NCBI GenBank assembly: GCA_017505725.1
Contig: JAFVOR010000008.1
Location: forward strand, 1-59,079
Source of the DNA: Alistipes sp.
Lineage (GTDB): Bacteria > Bacteroidota > Bacteroidia > Bacteroidales > Rikenellaceae
Direction of reading: 5' to 3'
Length of the DNA: 59,079 nucleotides
Positions 15,690 to 24,085 of the stretch are shown piece after piece. The notes below the pieces were generated by a model. The model worked only from the letters and a program-made list of their open reading frames with translations, was not told the DNA's origin and did not search any database. Every line of letters starts with the position of its first letter. Within the stretch, counting starts at the first letter, position 1. The position numbers and the translations under genes are program-made.

Positions 15690-17813
15690 TTACTTTGCGT
15701 TTGCGCGGATGTTATACATATCGTAACCCACCTTGCGGATGCCGGCGATAGTTTCGTAGTAAGGGGTATCGCACACATCAGTGAAGCCGACATTGAAGTT
15801 CTCGCCATCGAAGCGGCCTGTGGTGGCCTGGTCTGAGAACTGGTGCCAGTGTGTACCCACGCAGTTCGGATGCTCCAAAGCCGAGCGAACATAGGCCTCG
15901 TATGCCTTACCGCGCTCCTCGTGGTTTGCAACCTCAATCAACGAGTGGTGGAACATACCACGATCGCGCGTACCGAAGTGGAACTCTCCGACAATCATCG
16001 GCAGGTCAACACCCTCAGGCTGGTCGTAATCCTCGATGGTGTAACGGTAGAAGTTGTGGCTGATAGCGTCGCAATACTTAGCACCAATGGTGATAGCCTT
16101 GCGATTCGAGCCCGAGAAGCGGCAACCGAGGTAGAGCACACCCGGAGCATACTCGTTGAAGACCTCGCGACAGGTGCTGAAGTACTTCTCGATAACCTTA
16201 TCGTTGAACTCCTCGAGGTGCTTGTGAGCCCTCTTTGGAAGGTCTGTGGTGTTGTTGAGCAACGCCTCCCACGATGCGAACGATGTACCCCAAGCGGCAT
16301 TCAAAGCGGTAATATCCTCGTTGTACTTTGCTCGATAGAACTTAACCAGCTCCTGCTTACCAATGAGCGTTGCAGGGTTCTTTGCCATCATCACCGCAAG
16401 GTAGCTCTCGTTACCCCACTTGAGCTCGTTATCAACGAAGAGACCTACCAAATAAGGGTCCTTCAACGACTTCTCACGATCCTTGAGCTGGTCGATGATA
16501 CTCTGACGGAAGCTCGGATCGAATGGATCACGGAATGGCCACCATCCGCCGATGCCCTTGATAGGCACACCACGAGCCTCCAGACGCTCGATATATGGAG
16601 TCTTCGACATCAGGCAGATATCCTTGTCCGATGAGTTTGCGATGGTATTCAAACCCCAGCTCTGCAGACGACGGTGAGCCAACTCGCCATAGACCTGCTT
16701 GTACTCTTTGCCATACTTGCGGTAGCAGTTTGCCGACGAGAAGTCGTAGGTCTCCTTGATGTTGCGAGCTGTGTAGTAAGGCTTCAGCAACGAGTCGTGG
16801 GTGTAGTAGAACTTCTCGAAGTCGTCACCACGCTTTGGCATATCCTCAAAGTAGTGCTTGCGACCATCGAGCGGAGTAACAGCCGACGAAGGTGTTACAC
16901 GCACCACGCCGTGCGACCACCAGAGGCATCCCTCAGGGTCGATAAACCACCACTTGCCATCCACTTTCTTGAAGTAGAAGCGGCCTGTAGCCTCGTGCTT
17001 AGGGCCATTTGCCCAACCGCCATACTTATTGCGGTCGGTTGCACCCTTGTGTGCTGCAAGATCAGCCTCCTCCTCTTCGCGAGCCTTCTGCAGATCGGCA
17101 TCGGAGTGCACCTTATTCTTCCACTCCTTGTACTTGTACTGTCCGTACTTGTCGATGAATGGGAAGAACTCGTTGTACGACATCTGCACCACTGCAGGAT
17201 TCTTCACACGCTTGCCTGGGATAACCTTCAAATCGTGGATGCGCAGACCACCCTCAGCCTTCACCGAGTTTGCAGCAAGGTGCTGAACTTGGAATGAGAT
17301 GATATTGACCTTCGACAAATCGGCACTATAAGAGTGGAAACCAAACTCACGCGAATATGGCGTATAGCGCATCAACTTTAATGACTTTGCCACATCGGGG
17401 TGCTGCAATGGCTCAGGGAAGTTCAAGAGCACCTCGCGCTTCTCGCCCGGCTGCAAGTAGTAGATGTCGCCCGTAATATCGTTGACGGTACGGCGGAACT
17501 TGGTGATGTTCTTGCGACCTGTGTGGGTGATGAAGAGCGAGATACGAAGAGGCTTTTTGTCGAGATTCTCGAGCGTGAACGACATAGCCTTGTAGCCCGT
17601 GAAATCGAAGTGCTGATCGATGGTGAAGCGAGTGTGCTTCTGATTCTTGTAAGGCACGATGGTGAGGCTGTTTTTCTCCACCACGAGTCTCGATTTAGCA
17701 CTCTTGAGGGCCTCACGAGGTGTGCTCTCAATCAACTTTATCTCCTTCGGCTTTGCCGCCGCGAGAAATGATGTTGCAACGAGTGTCAACATCAACAAGA
17801 GGAATTTTTTCAT
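15690..17813 (-). CDS. GH50-like (clan GH-A) glycoside hydrolase, secreted paralogue
   Basis: Protein of 707 residues, tandem paralogue of 13485-15674 and first gene of the operon. It has a conventional signal peptide (MKKFLLLMLTLVATSFLAAA) without a lipobox, so one copy is likely soluble or periplasmic and the other lipid-anchored. Putative catalytic residues are Glu463 (FVDNELKWG) and Glu610 (IVGEFHFG). The barrel regions of the two copies are highly similar, for example VDGKWWF-DPEGCLWWSHGV; the N-terminal ~200 residues are much less so. Differences just before the acid/base (IGGWWPFRDP versus TGGLWWQLSDP) may alter the active-site cleft. A TTTG-N19-TACCTTTG promoter lies upstream. Confidence 0.78.
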   Translation of the reverse strand: MKKFLLLMLTLVATSFLAAAKPKEIKLIESTPREALKSAKSRLVVEKNSLTIVPYKNQKHTRFTIDQHFDFTGYKAMSFTLENLDKKPLRISLFITHTGRKNITKFRRTVNDITGDIYYLQPGEKREVLLNFPEPLQHPDVAKSLKLMRYTPYSREFGFHSYSADLSKVNIISFQVQHLAANSVKAEGGLRIHDLKVIPGKRVKNPAVVQMSYNEFFPFIDKYGQYKYKEWKNKVHSDADLQKAREEEEADLAAHKGATDRNKYGGWANGPKHEATGRFYFKKVDGKWWFIDPEGCLWWSHGVVRVTPSSAVTPLDGRKHYFEDMPKRGDDFEKFYYTHDSLLKPYYTARNIKETYDFSSANCYRKYGKEYKQVYGELAHRRLQSWGLNTIANSSDKDICLMSKTPYIERLEARGVPIKGIGGWWPFRDPFDPSFRQSIIDQLKDREKSLKDPYLVGLFVDNELKWGNESYLAVMMAKNPATLIGKQELVKFYRAKYNEDITALNAAWGTSFASWEALLNNTTDLPKRAHKHLEEFNDKVIEKYFSTCREVFNEYAPGVLYLGCRFSGSNRKAITIGAKYCDAISHNFYRYTIEDYDQPEGVDLPMIVGEFHFGTRDRGMFHHSLIEVANHEERGKAYEAYVRSALEHPNCVGTHWHQFSDQATTGRFDGENFNVGFTDVCDTPYYETIAGIRKVGYDMYNIRANAK

Positions 17814-17887
17814 AATTTTAGGTATTGTTTGTTAGTGTATTAATATTAACCTCTTCAAATCGTTGCACACATAGGTGTACTCTGGTG

Positions 17888-17918
17888 CAAAGGTAGTAAT
17901 TAAATTACAAACCACAAA
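17888..17918 (-). promoter_or_regulatory. Promoter of the GH50-like operon (TTTG-N19-TACCTTTG)
   Basis: Read on the minus strand: TTTG at 17918-17915, 19-nt spacer, TACCTTTG at 17895-17888. The 74-nt distance to the ATG leaves a longish 5' leader. The gap 17814-17970 contains nothing else I recognise. Confidence 0.85.
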
Positions 17919-17970
17919 AAAATAGGCCCTATTTTTAGAGCCTATCTATCGATAAATATTCGAGATTTTG

Positions 17971-18903
17971 TCAGAACTTGTAGAATGCTCGCACAAAGAG
18001 TTCGTCGGCCTTGTATCCGCTATCGATATAAGGCGGTTCGGAGTTCATATGCGAGTAGAGCGAAAAGCGGGTATCTTTATCCTCTGTCGATGAGTGGTAG
18101 AACATCAATCCGTTGATGGGTGTACCGCCCGCCCGTTCCATACTCTCGTTGAAGTAGCGACGCATCTTGCGATTCGAGGCGATGCGTGTGCCACCCATAT
18201 ACATTGTGCCGGCACTCCACAACTCCTCGATGGATGGCAGGAACCACCCTTCGCCCTTGTCACGACACCACTTGAACGCAGGAAAATCCTCCCACGAGAG
18301 GTTGTTGTCAGCTATATACTTCTCGATGGCCACCATATTCTTCTTGCCATCGTGACGGTCGTTTGCACCTGTATTTTTGGTCTTCTTGCGTGGCAGTGTA
18401 CTCCACGCCAGGCAGGCCTCGTCGAGCGACATCACAAGTCCGTGCAACCCGCCATCGTAGAGCATTGTTACAATGCCCTTCACGCCATCCTTGTCGTAGA
18501 TGTCACCTATGGCGTAGCGGTGAGCGGTCGGCTCTTTTACCTCTACTACCAGCTTGTCTCCTTGTGGTGATGGCACTGATCCGTGCCACATCTTGAGAGT
18601 GTCGCTATCTTTGTCTGCCGAAGGTGTGGCTAAGGTAGTTTTGAGATTGTCGGCTTCGACGCTCTCTTTGCTCTTGCCGAAGGTGTCGCGGTCGCCCAAT
18701 GGATACTCTATGTAGTCGATGTCGCTAACGGGTAGGCTGTATATTGGCAGCTCCGTACCCTGGCGCACGAACTCCACCTTCTTTTTGGTGATTTTCAATA
18801 CTTTAACCCTCATCTGCTCGCCATTGCGCTTTACCAAAAGGTCTTGTGAGAAGGCGGAATTTACCAATAACAATGCCGCCATAAATATCATCAATCTCCT
18901 CAT
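17971..18903 (-). CDS. Exported protein with DUF1566-like C-terminal domain
   Basis: Protein of 310 residues of unknown function. I start it at MRRLMIFMAALLLVNSAFS, because this gives a signal peptide and is preceded by AAGGAG at SD distance; a start 33 bp further upstream would overlap the -7 box. Mature residues ~20-75 (LLVKRNGEQMRVKVLKITKKKVEF) resemble a small beta domain found at the N-terminus of many exported Bacteroidales proteins. The C-terminal half, with WCRDKGEGWFLPSIEELWSAG, resembles DUF1566/Fib_succ_major-type domains. Transcribed alone and divergently from ftsY. No function can be assigned. Confidence 0.75.
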   Translation of the reverse strand: MRRLMIFMAALLLVNSAFSQDLLVKRNGEQMRVKVLKITKKKVEFVRQGTELPIYSLPVSDIDYIEYPLGDRDTFGKSKESVEADNLKTTLATPSADKDSDTLKMWHGSVPSPQGDKLVVEVKEPTAHRYAIGDIYDKDGVKGIVTMLYDGGLHGLVMSLDEACLAWSTLPRKKTKNTGANDRHDGKKNMVAIEKYIADNNLSWEDFPAFKWCRDKGEGWFLPSIEELWSAGTMYMGGTRIASNRKMRRYFNESMERAGGTPINGLMFYHSSTEDKDTRFSLYSHMNSEPPYIDSGYKADELFVRAFYKF

Positions 18904-18933
18904 CGTGCACTCCTTTTTATATAAATAGTAACG

Positions 18934-18960
18934 CAAATATAAGAAATATTTGTATATTTG
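18934..18960. promoter_or_regulatory. Facing divergent -7 boxes (unknown exported protein / ftsY)
   Basis: Minus-strand TATATTTG (18941-18934) and plus-strand TATATTTG (18953-18960) are separated by 11 bp. The minus-strand box is 31 bp before the ATG at 18903; the plus-strand box is 60 bp before the ftsY ATG. The two promoters must share -33 territory. Confidence 0.6.
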
Positions 18961-19020
18961 CGTGGATATTTAGTTGGTTTTTAGCCGTTAGCATTTTTTA
19001 CTATTAATTAGCGAAGTATT

Positions 19021-20034
19021 ATGGGACTTTTTGACATATTCAAGAAGAAAAAGAGCGAAGAGGTAGCCGAGGTTGCACCAGAGGTGGTGCAGGAGGTGGA
19101 GAAGGTCGAGCAAGAGGAGCTCAATACCGGCCTCGAAAAGACCAAGGAGGGTTTCTTTGCCAAGTTGCACCGAGCGGTGGCGGGTCGTTCGACTGTCGAT
19201 GCCGATCTGCTCGACGACTTGGAGGAGGCGCTTATTACCTCTGATGTAGGCGTGGAGACCACCGTCAAGATTATCCGCAATATCGAGGAGCGTGTGGCTC
19301 GCGATAAGTATATCAACAGCGACGAGTTGTACAATATCCTCTACGACGAGATTGCACGATTGATGGAGGATGCCGAGGGCAAGGCCGACTCCTTCGGACT
19401 CGATGTGAAGGAGGGAGAGCCATATGTGGTGATGGTTGTGGGTGTCAATGGCGCAGGCAAGACCACCACAATCGGCAAACTCGCAGCGCAACTTGTGCGT
19501 GCCGGCAAAAAGGTATATATCGGTGCTGCCGACACCTTCCGTGCCGCCGCCATCGATCAGCTCGGTGTGTGGGCAGAGCGTGCAGGGGCTACAATGATTC
19601 GCCAGGAGATGGGCTCTGACCCCGCTTCGGTGGCATTCGACACCTTGCGCTCGGCAGTGGCCAACAAGGCGGATGTGGTGCTGATTGACACCGCAGGTCG
19701 TCTCCACAACAAGATTGGTCTGATGAATGAGCTGACCAAGATTCGCAATGTGATGGCAAAGGTTATTCCTGATGCTCCACACGAAGTGATGCTTGTGCTC
19801 GATGGCTCGACGGGTCAGAACGCCTTTGAGCAGGCTCGCCAGTTTACGCAAGCTACACAAGTTACCTCGTTGGCAATCACCAAGTTGGATGGCACAGCCA
19901 AGGGGGGTGTTGTGGTGGGCATCAGCGACACCTTCAAGGTGCCTGTACGCTATATCGGCATCGGCGAGGGCATCGACCAGCTCCGCATCTTCGACCGTCA
20001 CCAATTCGTGAAGGCTCTCTTCGGCAAAAAATAG
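19021..20034 (+). CDS. ftsY: Signal recognition particle receptor FtsY
   Basis: SRP receptor GTPase that docks ribosome-SRP complexes at the inner membrane for co-translational insertion. 337 residues: a short charged, Glu/Val-rich N-terminal A segment (1-40), the N helical bundle (~40-125), then the G domain with G1 GVNGAGKTTT (141-150), DTFRAAA, DTAGR (223-227) and TKLD (287-290), ending with the conserved GEGIDQLRIFD. Six bp before rimO, so the two are probably co-transcribed. Confidence 0.97.
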   Translation: MGLFDIFKKKKSEEVAEVAPEVVQEVEKVEQEELNTGLEKTKEGFFAKLHRAVAGRSTVDADLLDDLEEALITSDVGVETTVKIIRNIEERVARDKYINSDELYNILYDEIARLMEDAEGKADSFGLDVKEGEPYVVMVVGVNGAGKTTTIGKLAAQLVRAGKKVYIGAADTFRAAAIDQLGVWAERAGATMIRQEMGSDPASVAFDTLRSAVANKADVVLIDTAGRLHNKIGLMNELTKIRNVMAKVIPDAPHEVMLVLDGSTGQNAFEQARQFTQATQVTSLAITKLDGTAKGGVVVGISDTFKVPVRYIGIGEGIDQLRIFDRHQFVKALFGKK

Positions 20035-20040
20035 TCTGCA

Positions 20041-21327
20041 ATGAAAGTTGTAAATATCATAACTCTCGGCTGTGCCAAGAATCGTGTCGATTCGGAGCAT
20101 ATCGCCGCACAACTCACCGAGGCGGGCTACGAGATTCTCTTCGATAGCGACAATGCTGTCGAGGTGGTCGTAGTAAACACCTGTGGATTTATCGGCGATG
20201 CCAAGGAGGAGAGCATCGACACCATACTCAACTGCGTGGAGGCAAAGCGTGCAGGGCTTATCGAGAAGCTCTTCGTTATAGGTTGCCTCTCGGAGCGTTA
20301 TGCCGACGAGCTGCGCGAGGAGATTCCCGAGGTCGACGAATACTTCGGCGCACGCACCTTCGATGGCGTGGTACGCGCCTTGACGGGCGACTACCGCACC
20401 GAGGTCGAGACCAAGCGCGAACTCTCCACACCTAAGCACTACGCCTACCTCAAGATTGGTGAGGGTTGCAACTGGCGTTGCGGCTATTGCGCCATTCCGC
20501 TTATTCGTGGCAAGCATCGTTCGGTGCCAATGGAGCAGGTCCTTGAGGAGGCGCAACACCTTGCGTCAAAGGGTGTTAAGGAGTTGATGGTGGTGGCGCA
20601 AGATACCACCTACTATGGTATGGATCTCTATGGCAAGCGTTGCTTGGCAGAACTGCTCGAGAAACTCTGTAGGGTGGAGGGCATCGAGTGGATTCGACTC
20701 CACTACGCCTATCCTACCGACTTCCCGCAGGATGTCATCGAGGTGATGGCACGTGAGCCTAAGATTTGCAAATACCTCGATATTCCGTTGCAGCACCTTG
20801 CCGACAATCAGTTGGAGCTGATGCATCGTCGCCACACCAAGGCGGAGGCTTTGGCGCTTGTAGAGCGACTGCGTACAGCAATACCCGATATCGCAATCCG
20901 CACAACAATGCTTGTGGGTTATCCGAACGAGAGTGCTGCCGACTATGAGGAGCTGTGCGAGGAGGTTAAGCGACTCCGCTTCGACCGACTTGGCGTATTC
21001 CCATACTCGGAGGAGGAGGGCACATTCTCGGCCACCAAGCTCAAGGATAATGTCCCTCAGCGAGTTAAGGACTATCGTGCCGAGCATCTTATGGCTATCC
21101 AGACCGATATATCGCGCGAGAAGAACGAGGAGCGCGTGGGCAATATCGAGCGTGTGATTATCGACGGCAAGTCGGGCGACTTCTATATCGGTCGCTCGCA
21201 GTACGACTCGCCTGAGGTCGATGAGGAGATTCTCATCTCGAGCCACAAACGATTGATGAAGGGCAAGTTCTACAATGTCCGCATCACCGAGGCCGACGAC
21301 TTCGACCTCTACGCGGAGATAGTGTAG
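20041..21327 (+). CDS. rimO: Ribosomal protein S12 methylthiotransferase RimO
   Basis: Radical-SAM enzyme that methylthiolates an Asp of ribosomal protein uS12. 428 residues. The N-terminal UPF0004 domain carries the cysteines of one 4Fe-4S cluster (Cys11 in GCAKNRVDSE, Cys48 in NTCGF, Cys82 in IGCLSE). The radical-SAM motif CNWRCGYC supplies Cys143, Cys147 and Cys150. A TRAM domain closes the protein (~360-428). The NRVDSE signature distinguishes RimO from MiaB. Follows ftsY by 6 bp and ends in a strong terminator. Confidence 0.96.
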   Translation: MKVVNIITLGCAKNRVDSEHIAAQLTEAGYEILFDSDNAVEVVVVNTCGFIGDAKEESIDTILNCVEAKRAGLIEKLFVIGCLSERYADELREEIPEVDEYFGARTFDGVVRALTGDYRTEVETKRELSTPKHYAYLKIGEGCNWRCGYCAIPLIRGKHRSVPMEQVLEEAQHLASKGVKELMVVAQDTTYYGMDLYGKRCLAELLEKLCRVEGIEWIRLHYAYPTDFPQDVIEVMAREPKICKYLDIPLQHLADNQLELMHRRHTKAEALALVERLRTAIPDIAIRTTMLVGYPNESAADYEELCEEVKRLRFDRLGVFPYSEEEGTFSATKLKDNVPQRVKDYRAEHLMAIQTDISREKNEERVGNIERVIIDGKSGDFYIGRSQYDSPEVDEEILISSHKRLMKGKFYNVRITEADDFDLYAEIV

Positions 21328-21344
21328 AGCAAACGGATGATTTA

Positions 21345-21369
21345 GGGAGACTTCGGTCTCCCTTTTTTT
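21345..21369 (+). terminator. Terminator of ftsY-rimO
   Basis: GGGAGAC-TTCG-GTCTCCC followed by seven T. A UUCG tetraloop hairpin 17 bp after the rimO stop. Confidence 0.95.
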
Positions 21370-21450
21370 GTTGTCAATGTCTCTATGCTATATTTTGTTG
21401 GGTATCGTTTTCGATACTCGCGAGGGCGAGGGCTGTGCCTTTTGGGAGTT

Positions 21451-21793
21451 GGGTATCGTTTTCGATACCCGTGAGGGCAGAGGAACTATTGGCCATTAGA
21501 CATTGGCTTTCTGGGGTGATATAGGAGTCGGGCTTTCAGCCCTTAATAGGAGACGCAATTCAGAGAATTGCTTAATGGGAGTCGTAGTCTGCGACTACTT
21601 TATAGGATAGTTTTTAAGCGCAAATCCTATCAAGCACCATAGGTGCGCCTCCTATCCAATCCTATTAAGCGACCATTGGGAGCGAATCCTAATAATCCTA
21701 CAACACGCCTGGTATCGCGATATCAGGCTGCGAGCGAATTAATGGGCGTGAAAGTAGTTCCCTTTTGGTTGCTGGGTATCGTTTTCGATACCC
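21451..21793. repeat. Multi-hairpin element, copy 1 (343 bp)
   Basis: Bounded by GGGTATCG hairpins and ~95% similar to 21822-22168. Inside are consecutive short stems: GGGC-TTTCA-GCCC (21530-21542), GCAATTC-AGA-GAATTGC (21555-21571), GTAGTC-TGC-GACTAC (21584-21598), GCACC-ATA-GGTGC (21634-21646) and CCTGGTATCG/CGATATCAGG (21708-21727). Linkers are variants of ATAGGAG. In the second half the linkers read CCTAT/CTCCTAT, i.e. the modules face the opposite way. Confidence 0.88.
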
Positions 21794-21821
21794 AAGGGCT
21801 GTGTGTCTCTCTTGTAGTGCC

Positions 21822-22168
21822 GGGTATCGTTTTCGATACCCGTGAAGGCAGAGGAACTATTAGCCATTAGACATTGGCTTTCTGGGGTGATATAGGAGTC
21901 GGGCTTTCAGCCCTTAATAGGAGACGCAATTCAGAGAATTGCTTAATGGGAGTCGTAGTCTGCGACTACTTTATAGGACAGTTTTTTTAAGCGCAAATCC
22001 TATCAAGCACCATAGGTGCGCCTCCTATCCAATCCTATTAAGCGACCATTGGGAGCGAATCCTAATAATCCTGCAACACGCCTGGTATCGACGATACCAG
22101 GCTGCGAGCGAATTAATGGGCGTGAAAGTATGCTCCATTTTGGTTGCCGGGTATCGTTTTCGATACCC
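21822..22168. repeat. Multi-hairpin element, copy 2 (347 bp)
   Basis: Direct repeat of 21451-21793 at an offset of 371-375 bp, with a few substitutions and small indels. Its last inner stem is CCTGGTATCG-A-CGATACCAGG (22081-22101), perfectly paired, where copy 1 has one G-T wobble and no central base. The core of this stem (GGTATCG/CGATACC) is identical to that of the array hairpin; only the loop differs. Confidence 0.88.
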
Positions 22169-22495
22169 ACGAGTGCGGAGGGGGCATTTCTTTGTGGCGT
22201 AATTGCCACTCCCTATTATCGGGTATCGTTTTCGATACCCAGGGGCCGTGTGTATCTCTTGTAGTGCCGGGTATCGTTTTCGATACCCACGAGGGCAGGG
22301 TGGCTTTCTTTGTGGCGTAATTGCCACTCCCTATTATTGGGTATCGTTTTCGATACCCAAGGGCCGTGTGTCTCTCTTGTAGTGCTGGGTATCGTTTTCG
22401 ATACCCACGAGTGCGGAGGGGGCATTTCTTTGATGGCTAACGGTCAATGGCCAAAATAATTAACCATATATTTATAAAATGGCGAAATTTTTTAT

Positions 22496-22503
22496 TATCT
22501 TTG
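22496..22503 (+). promoter_or_regulatory. Bacteroidota -7 promoter box, tig
   Basis: TATCTTTG followed by CGCCC, 54 bp upstream of the tig ATG and immediately beyond hairpin array 2. Confidence 0.7.
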
Positions 22504-22556
22504 CGCCCGAAATATGTAAAAACGAAAATTACAAACAAAATAATAGATAAAACACT

Positions 22557-23882
22557 ATGAACATTACAAAAGTAGAGAAAGAGCAGGGTGCAGCATTGCT
22601 TCGCATCGTTGTTGAGGAGCAGGACTATGCTGCTAATGTTGAGGCAGAACTCCGCAAGTACAAGAAGCAGGCAAATGTACCGGGCTTCCGCCCAGGTATG
22701 GTGCCAATGGGTATCGTTAAGAAGATGTATGGCAAGGGTATCGTAGCAGAGCAGGCTTACCGCTTGGCTTCGAACTCGGCATTCGAGTACTTGCAGGCAG
22801 AGAAGATTGACTACATCGGCGATATCATCCCTGCTGAGGAGCAGGGTGCATTCGACTTCGAGAACAACACTACTCACGAGTTCGTATTCGAGTATGGTGT
22901 AGCTCCAAAGTATGAGCTCAAGCTTACTGCTAAGGATAAGATTACCTACCACAAGATCAAGATCGACAAGAAGATGCACGCATCGTTCCTCGACAACTAC
23001 CTCCGTCGCTACGGTCGTCTGGTAGATGTTGAGAAGGTGAAGAAGGACGAGGCACTCAATGTAACTCTCGACAACGGTGAGTTGCGTATCGAGGATGCTT
23101 ATGTAGGTCTTATCTCGATGTCGGACGAGGAGCGCAAGCCATTCGTAGGCAAGAAGGTGGGCTACAAGATGGATGTCAATGTAAACGAGTTGTACAAGAC
23201 TCCATCGCAGCGTGCGTCGATTCTCGGTGTTAAGGAGGAGGAGCTCGAGGGCATCAACCCTAACTTCTCGTTGGAGATCACCAAGATTCGCCAGTTCGCT
23301 AACCCTGAGTTGAATGAGGAGTTCTTCAAGATGGCATTCCCACAGGGCGATGTTACCAACGAGGAGCAGCTCAACGCATATATCGACGAGCAGATTGCAT
23401 CAGAGCTCAAGCGCGAGAGTGACTACCTCTTCACATTTGCAGTTCGCGACTTCTTGATCGAGAAGGCTAACCTCGCTATGCCAACCGAGTTCTTGAAGCG
23501 TTGGCTCTACACCATCAACGAGGGCAAGTTCACTATGGAGGATATCGAGAAGGATTTCGAGTCGTTCCTCAAGATGTTCACTTGGAACTACATCCAGCGT
23601 CAGGTAATCGAGGGCGAGAAGATTTCGGTTTCGGCTGACGAGGCTAAGGCTGAGGCTAAGGATTTGGCTGCAGCACAGTTCGCACAATATGGTATGCCAA
23701 ACGCTCCAGAGGAGATGCTCGAGAACTTCGCCAAGAACATTCTCGACAACAAGGAGCAGAACCAGAAGATCTACGAGAAGCTCTACGAGCAGAAGGTTGT
23801 TGAGTCGGTACGCTCGAAGGTAAAGGTTACCGAGAAGGCTATCTCGGCTGAGGATTTCGCAGAGTTGGCTAAGAACTTGTAA
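22557..23882 (+). CDS. tig: Trigger factor
   Basis: Ribosome-bound chaperone at the nascent-chain exit. 441 residues. The N-terminal ribosome-binding domain has GFRPGMVPMGIVKKMYGKG (about residues 43-61), the Bacteroidota form of the GFRxGKxP signature. The central ~145-230 region is a degenerate PPIase-like insertion. The helical C-terminal arms (~230-441) are rich in Glu/Lys. Transcribed from its own -7 box and closed by a terminator, so it is separate from clpP-clpX, though adjacent to it as in many bacteria. Confidence 0.95.
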   Translation: MNITKVEKEQGAALLRIVVEEQDYAANVEAELRKYKKQANVPGFRPGMVPMGIVKKMYGKGIVAEQAYRLASNSAFEYLQAEKIDYIGDIIPAEEQGAFDFENNTTHEFVFEYGVAPKYELKLTAKDKITYHKIKIDKKMHASFLDNYLRRYGRLVDVEKVKKDEALNVTLDNGELRIEDAYVGLISMSDEERKPFVGKKVGYKMDVNVNELYKTPSQRASILGVKEEELEGINPNFSLEITKIRQFANPELNEEFFKMAFPQGDVTNEEQLNAYIDEQIASELKRESDYLFTFAVRDFLIEKANLAMPTEFLKRWLYTINEGKFTMEDIEKDFESFLKMFTWNYIQRQVIEGEKISVSADEAKAEAKDLAAAQFAQYGMPNAPEEMLENFAKNILDNKEQNQKIYEKLYEQKVVESVRSKVKVTEKAISAEDFAELAKNL

Positions 23883-23911
23883 GATAAGCCATCCATTTCT
23901 CACTAAATAAG

Positions 23912-23949
23912 GACTCTGCAAGTTGGCTCAAGACTTGCAGAGTCTTTTT
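23912..23949 (+). terminator. Terminator of tig
   Basis: The 12-bp perfect stem GACTCTGCAAGT / ACTTGCAGAGTC with a 9-nt loop is followed by TTTTT. Confidence 0.95.
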
Positions 23950-23985
23950 GACTAAAAGGCAAGGTTGATTGGAGCTCGGAGGTGA

Positions 23986-23993
23986 TAGATTTG
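23986..23993 (+). promoter_or_regulatory. Probable -7 promoter box, clpP-clpX
   Basis: TAGATTTG, 92 bp upstream of the chosen clpP start. If used, transcription would begin inside the upstream in-frame extension (ATG at 23969), supporting the shorter ClpP start at 24086. Confidence 0.5.
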
Positions 23994-24085
23994 TATTGGA
24001 CAAAATCTCTTATCAATCTGCAGTGCTCTCGCGAGGGGGGCTCACTTCCGATAACCGATCATACAACTTCAAAAAATCTACAGCT

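Larger units (their letters stand above)
21400..22406. repeat. Hairpin array 2: nine GGGTATCG-TTTT-CGATACCC copies
   Basis: Copies start at 21400 (last stem bases altered), 21451, 21774, 21822, 22149, 22221, 22269, 22339 and 22387. Spacing is irregular: short gaps of 28-31 bp, gaps of 50-52 bp, and two long gaps of ~305 bp filled by the multi-hairpin element. In 22149-22406 a two-hairpin unit of 118-120 bp recurs, and its longer spacer carries a second stem, GTGGC-GTAATT-GCCAC. It is the same repeat family as array 1, about 20 kb away. The 21370-22495 gap has no credible gene; the ORFs in it are chance readings of the repeats. Confidence 0.9.

Noticed and set aside
18988..20559. 523-codon antisense ORF over ftsY and rimO
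   Set aside because: Shadow of two verified genes, with no signal, motif or promoter.
21643..22425. Small ORFs within the second repeat field
   Set aside because: Several frames give near-identical peptides because they read the duplicated hairpins. They lack promoters and any family resemblance.
23969..24085. 39-residue N-terminal extension of ClpP
   Set aside because: No ClpP similarity, and a -7 box sits inside it. The internal ATG gives the expected length.
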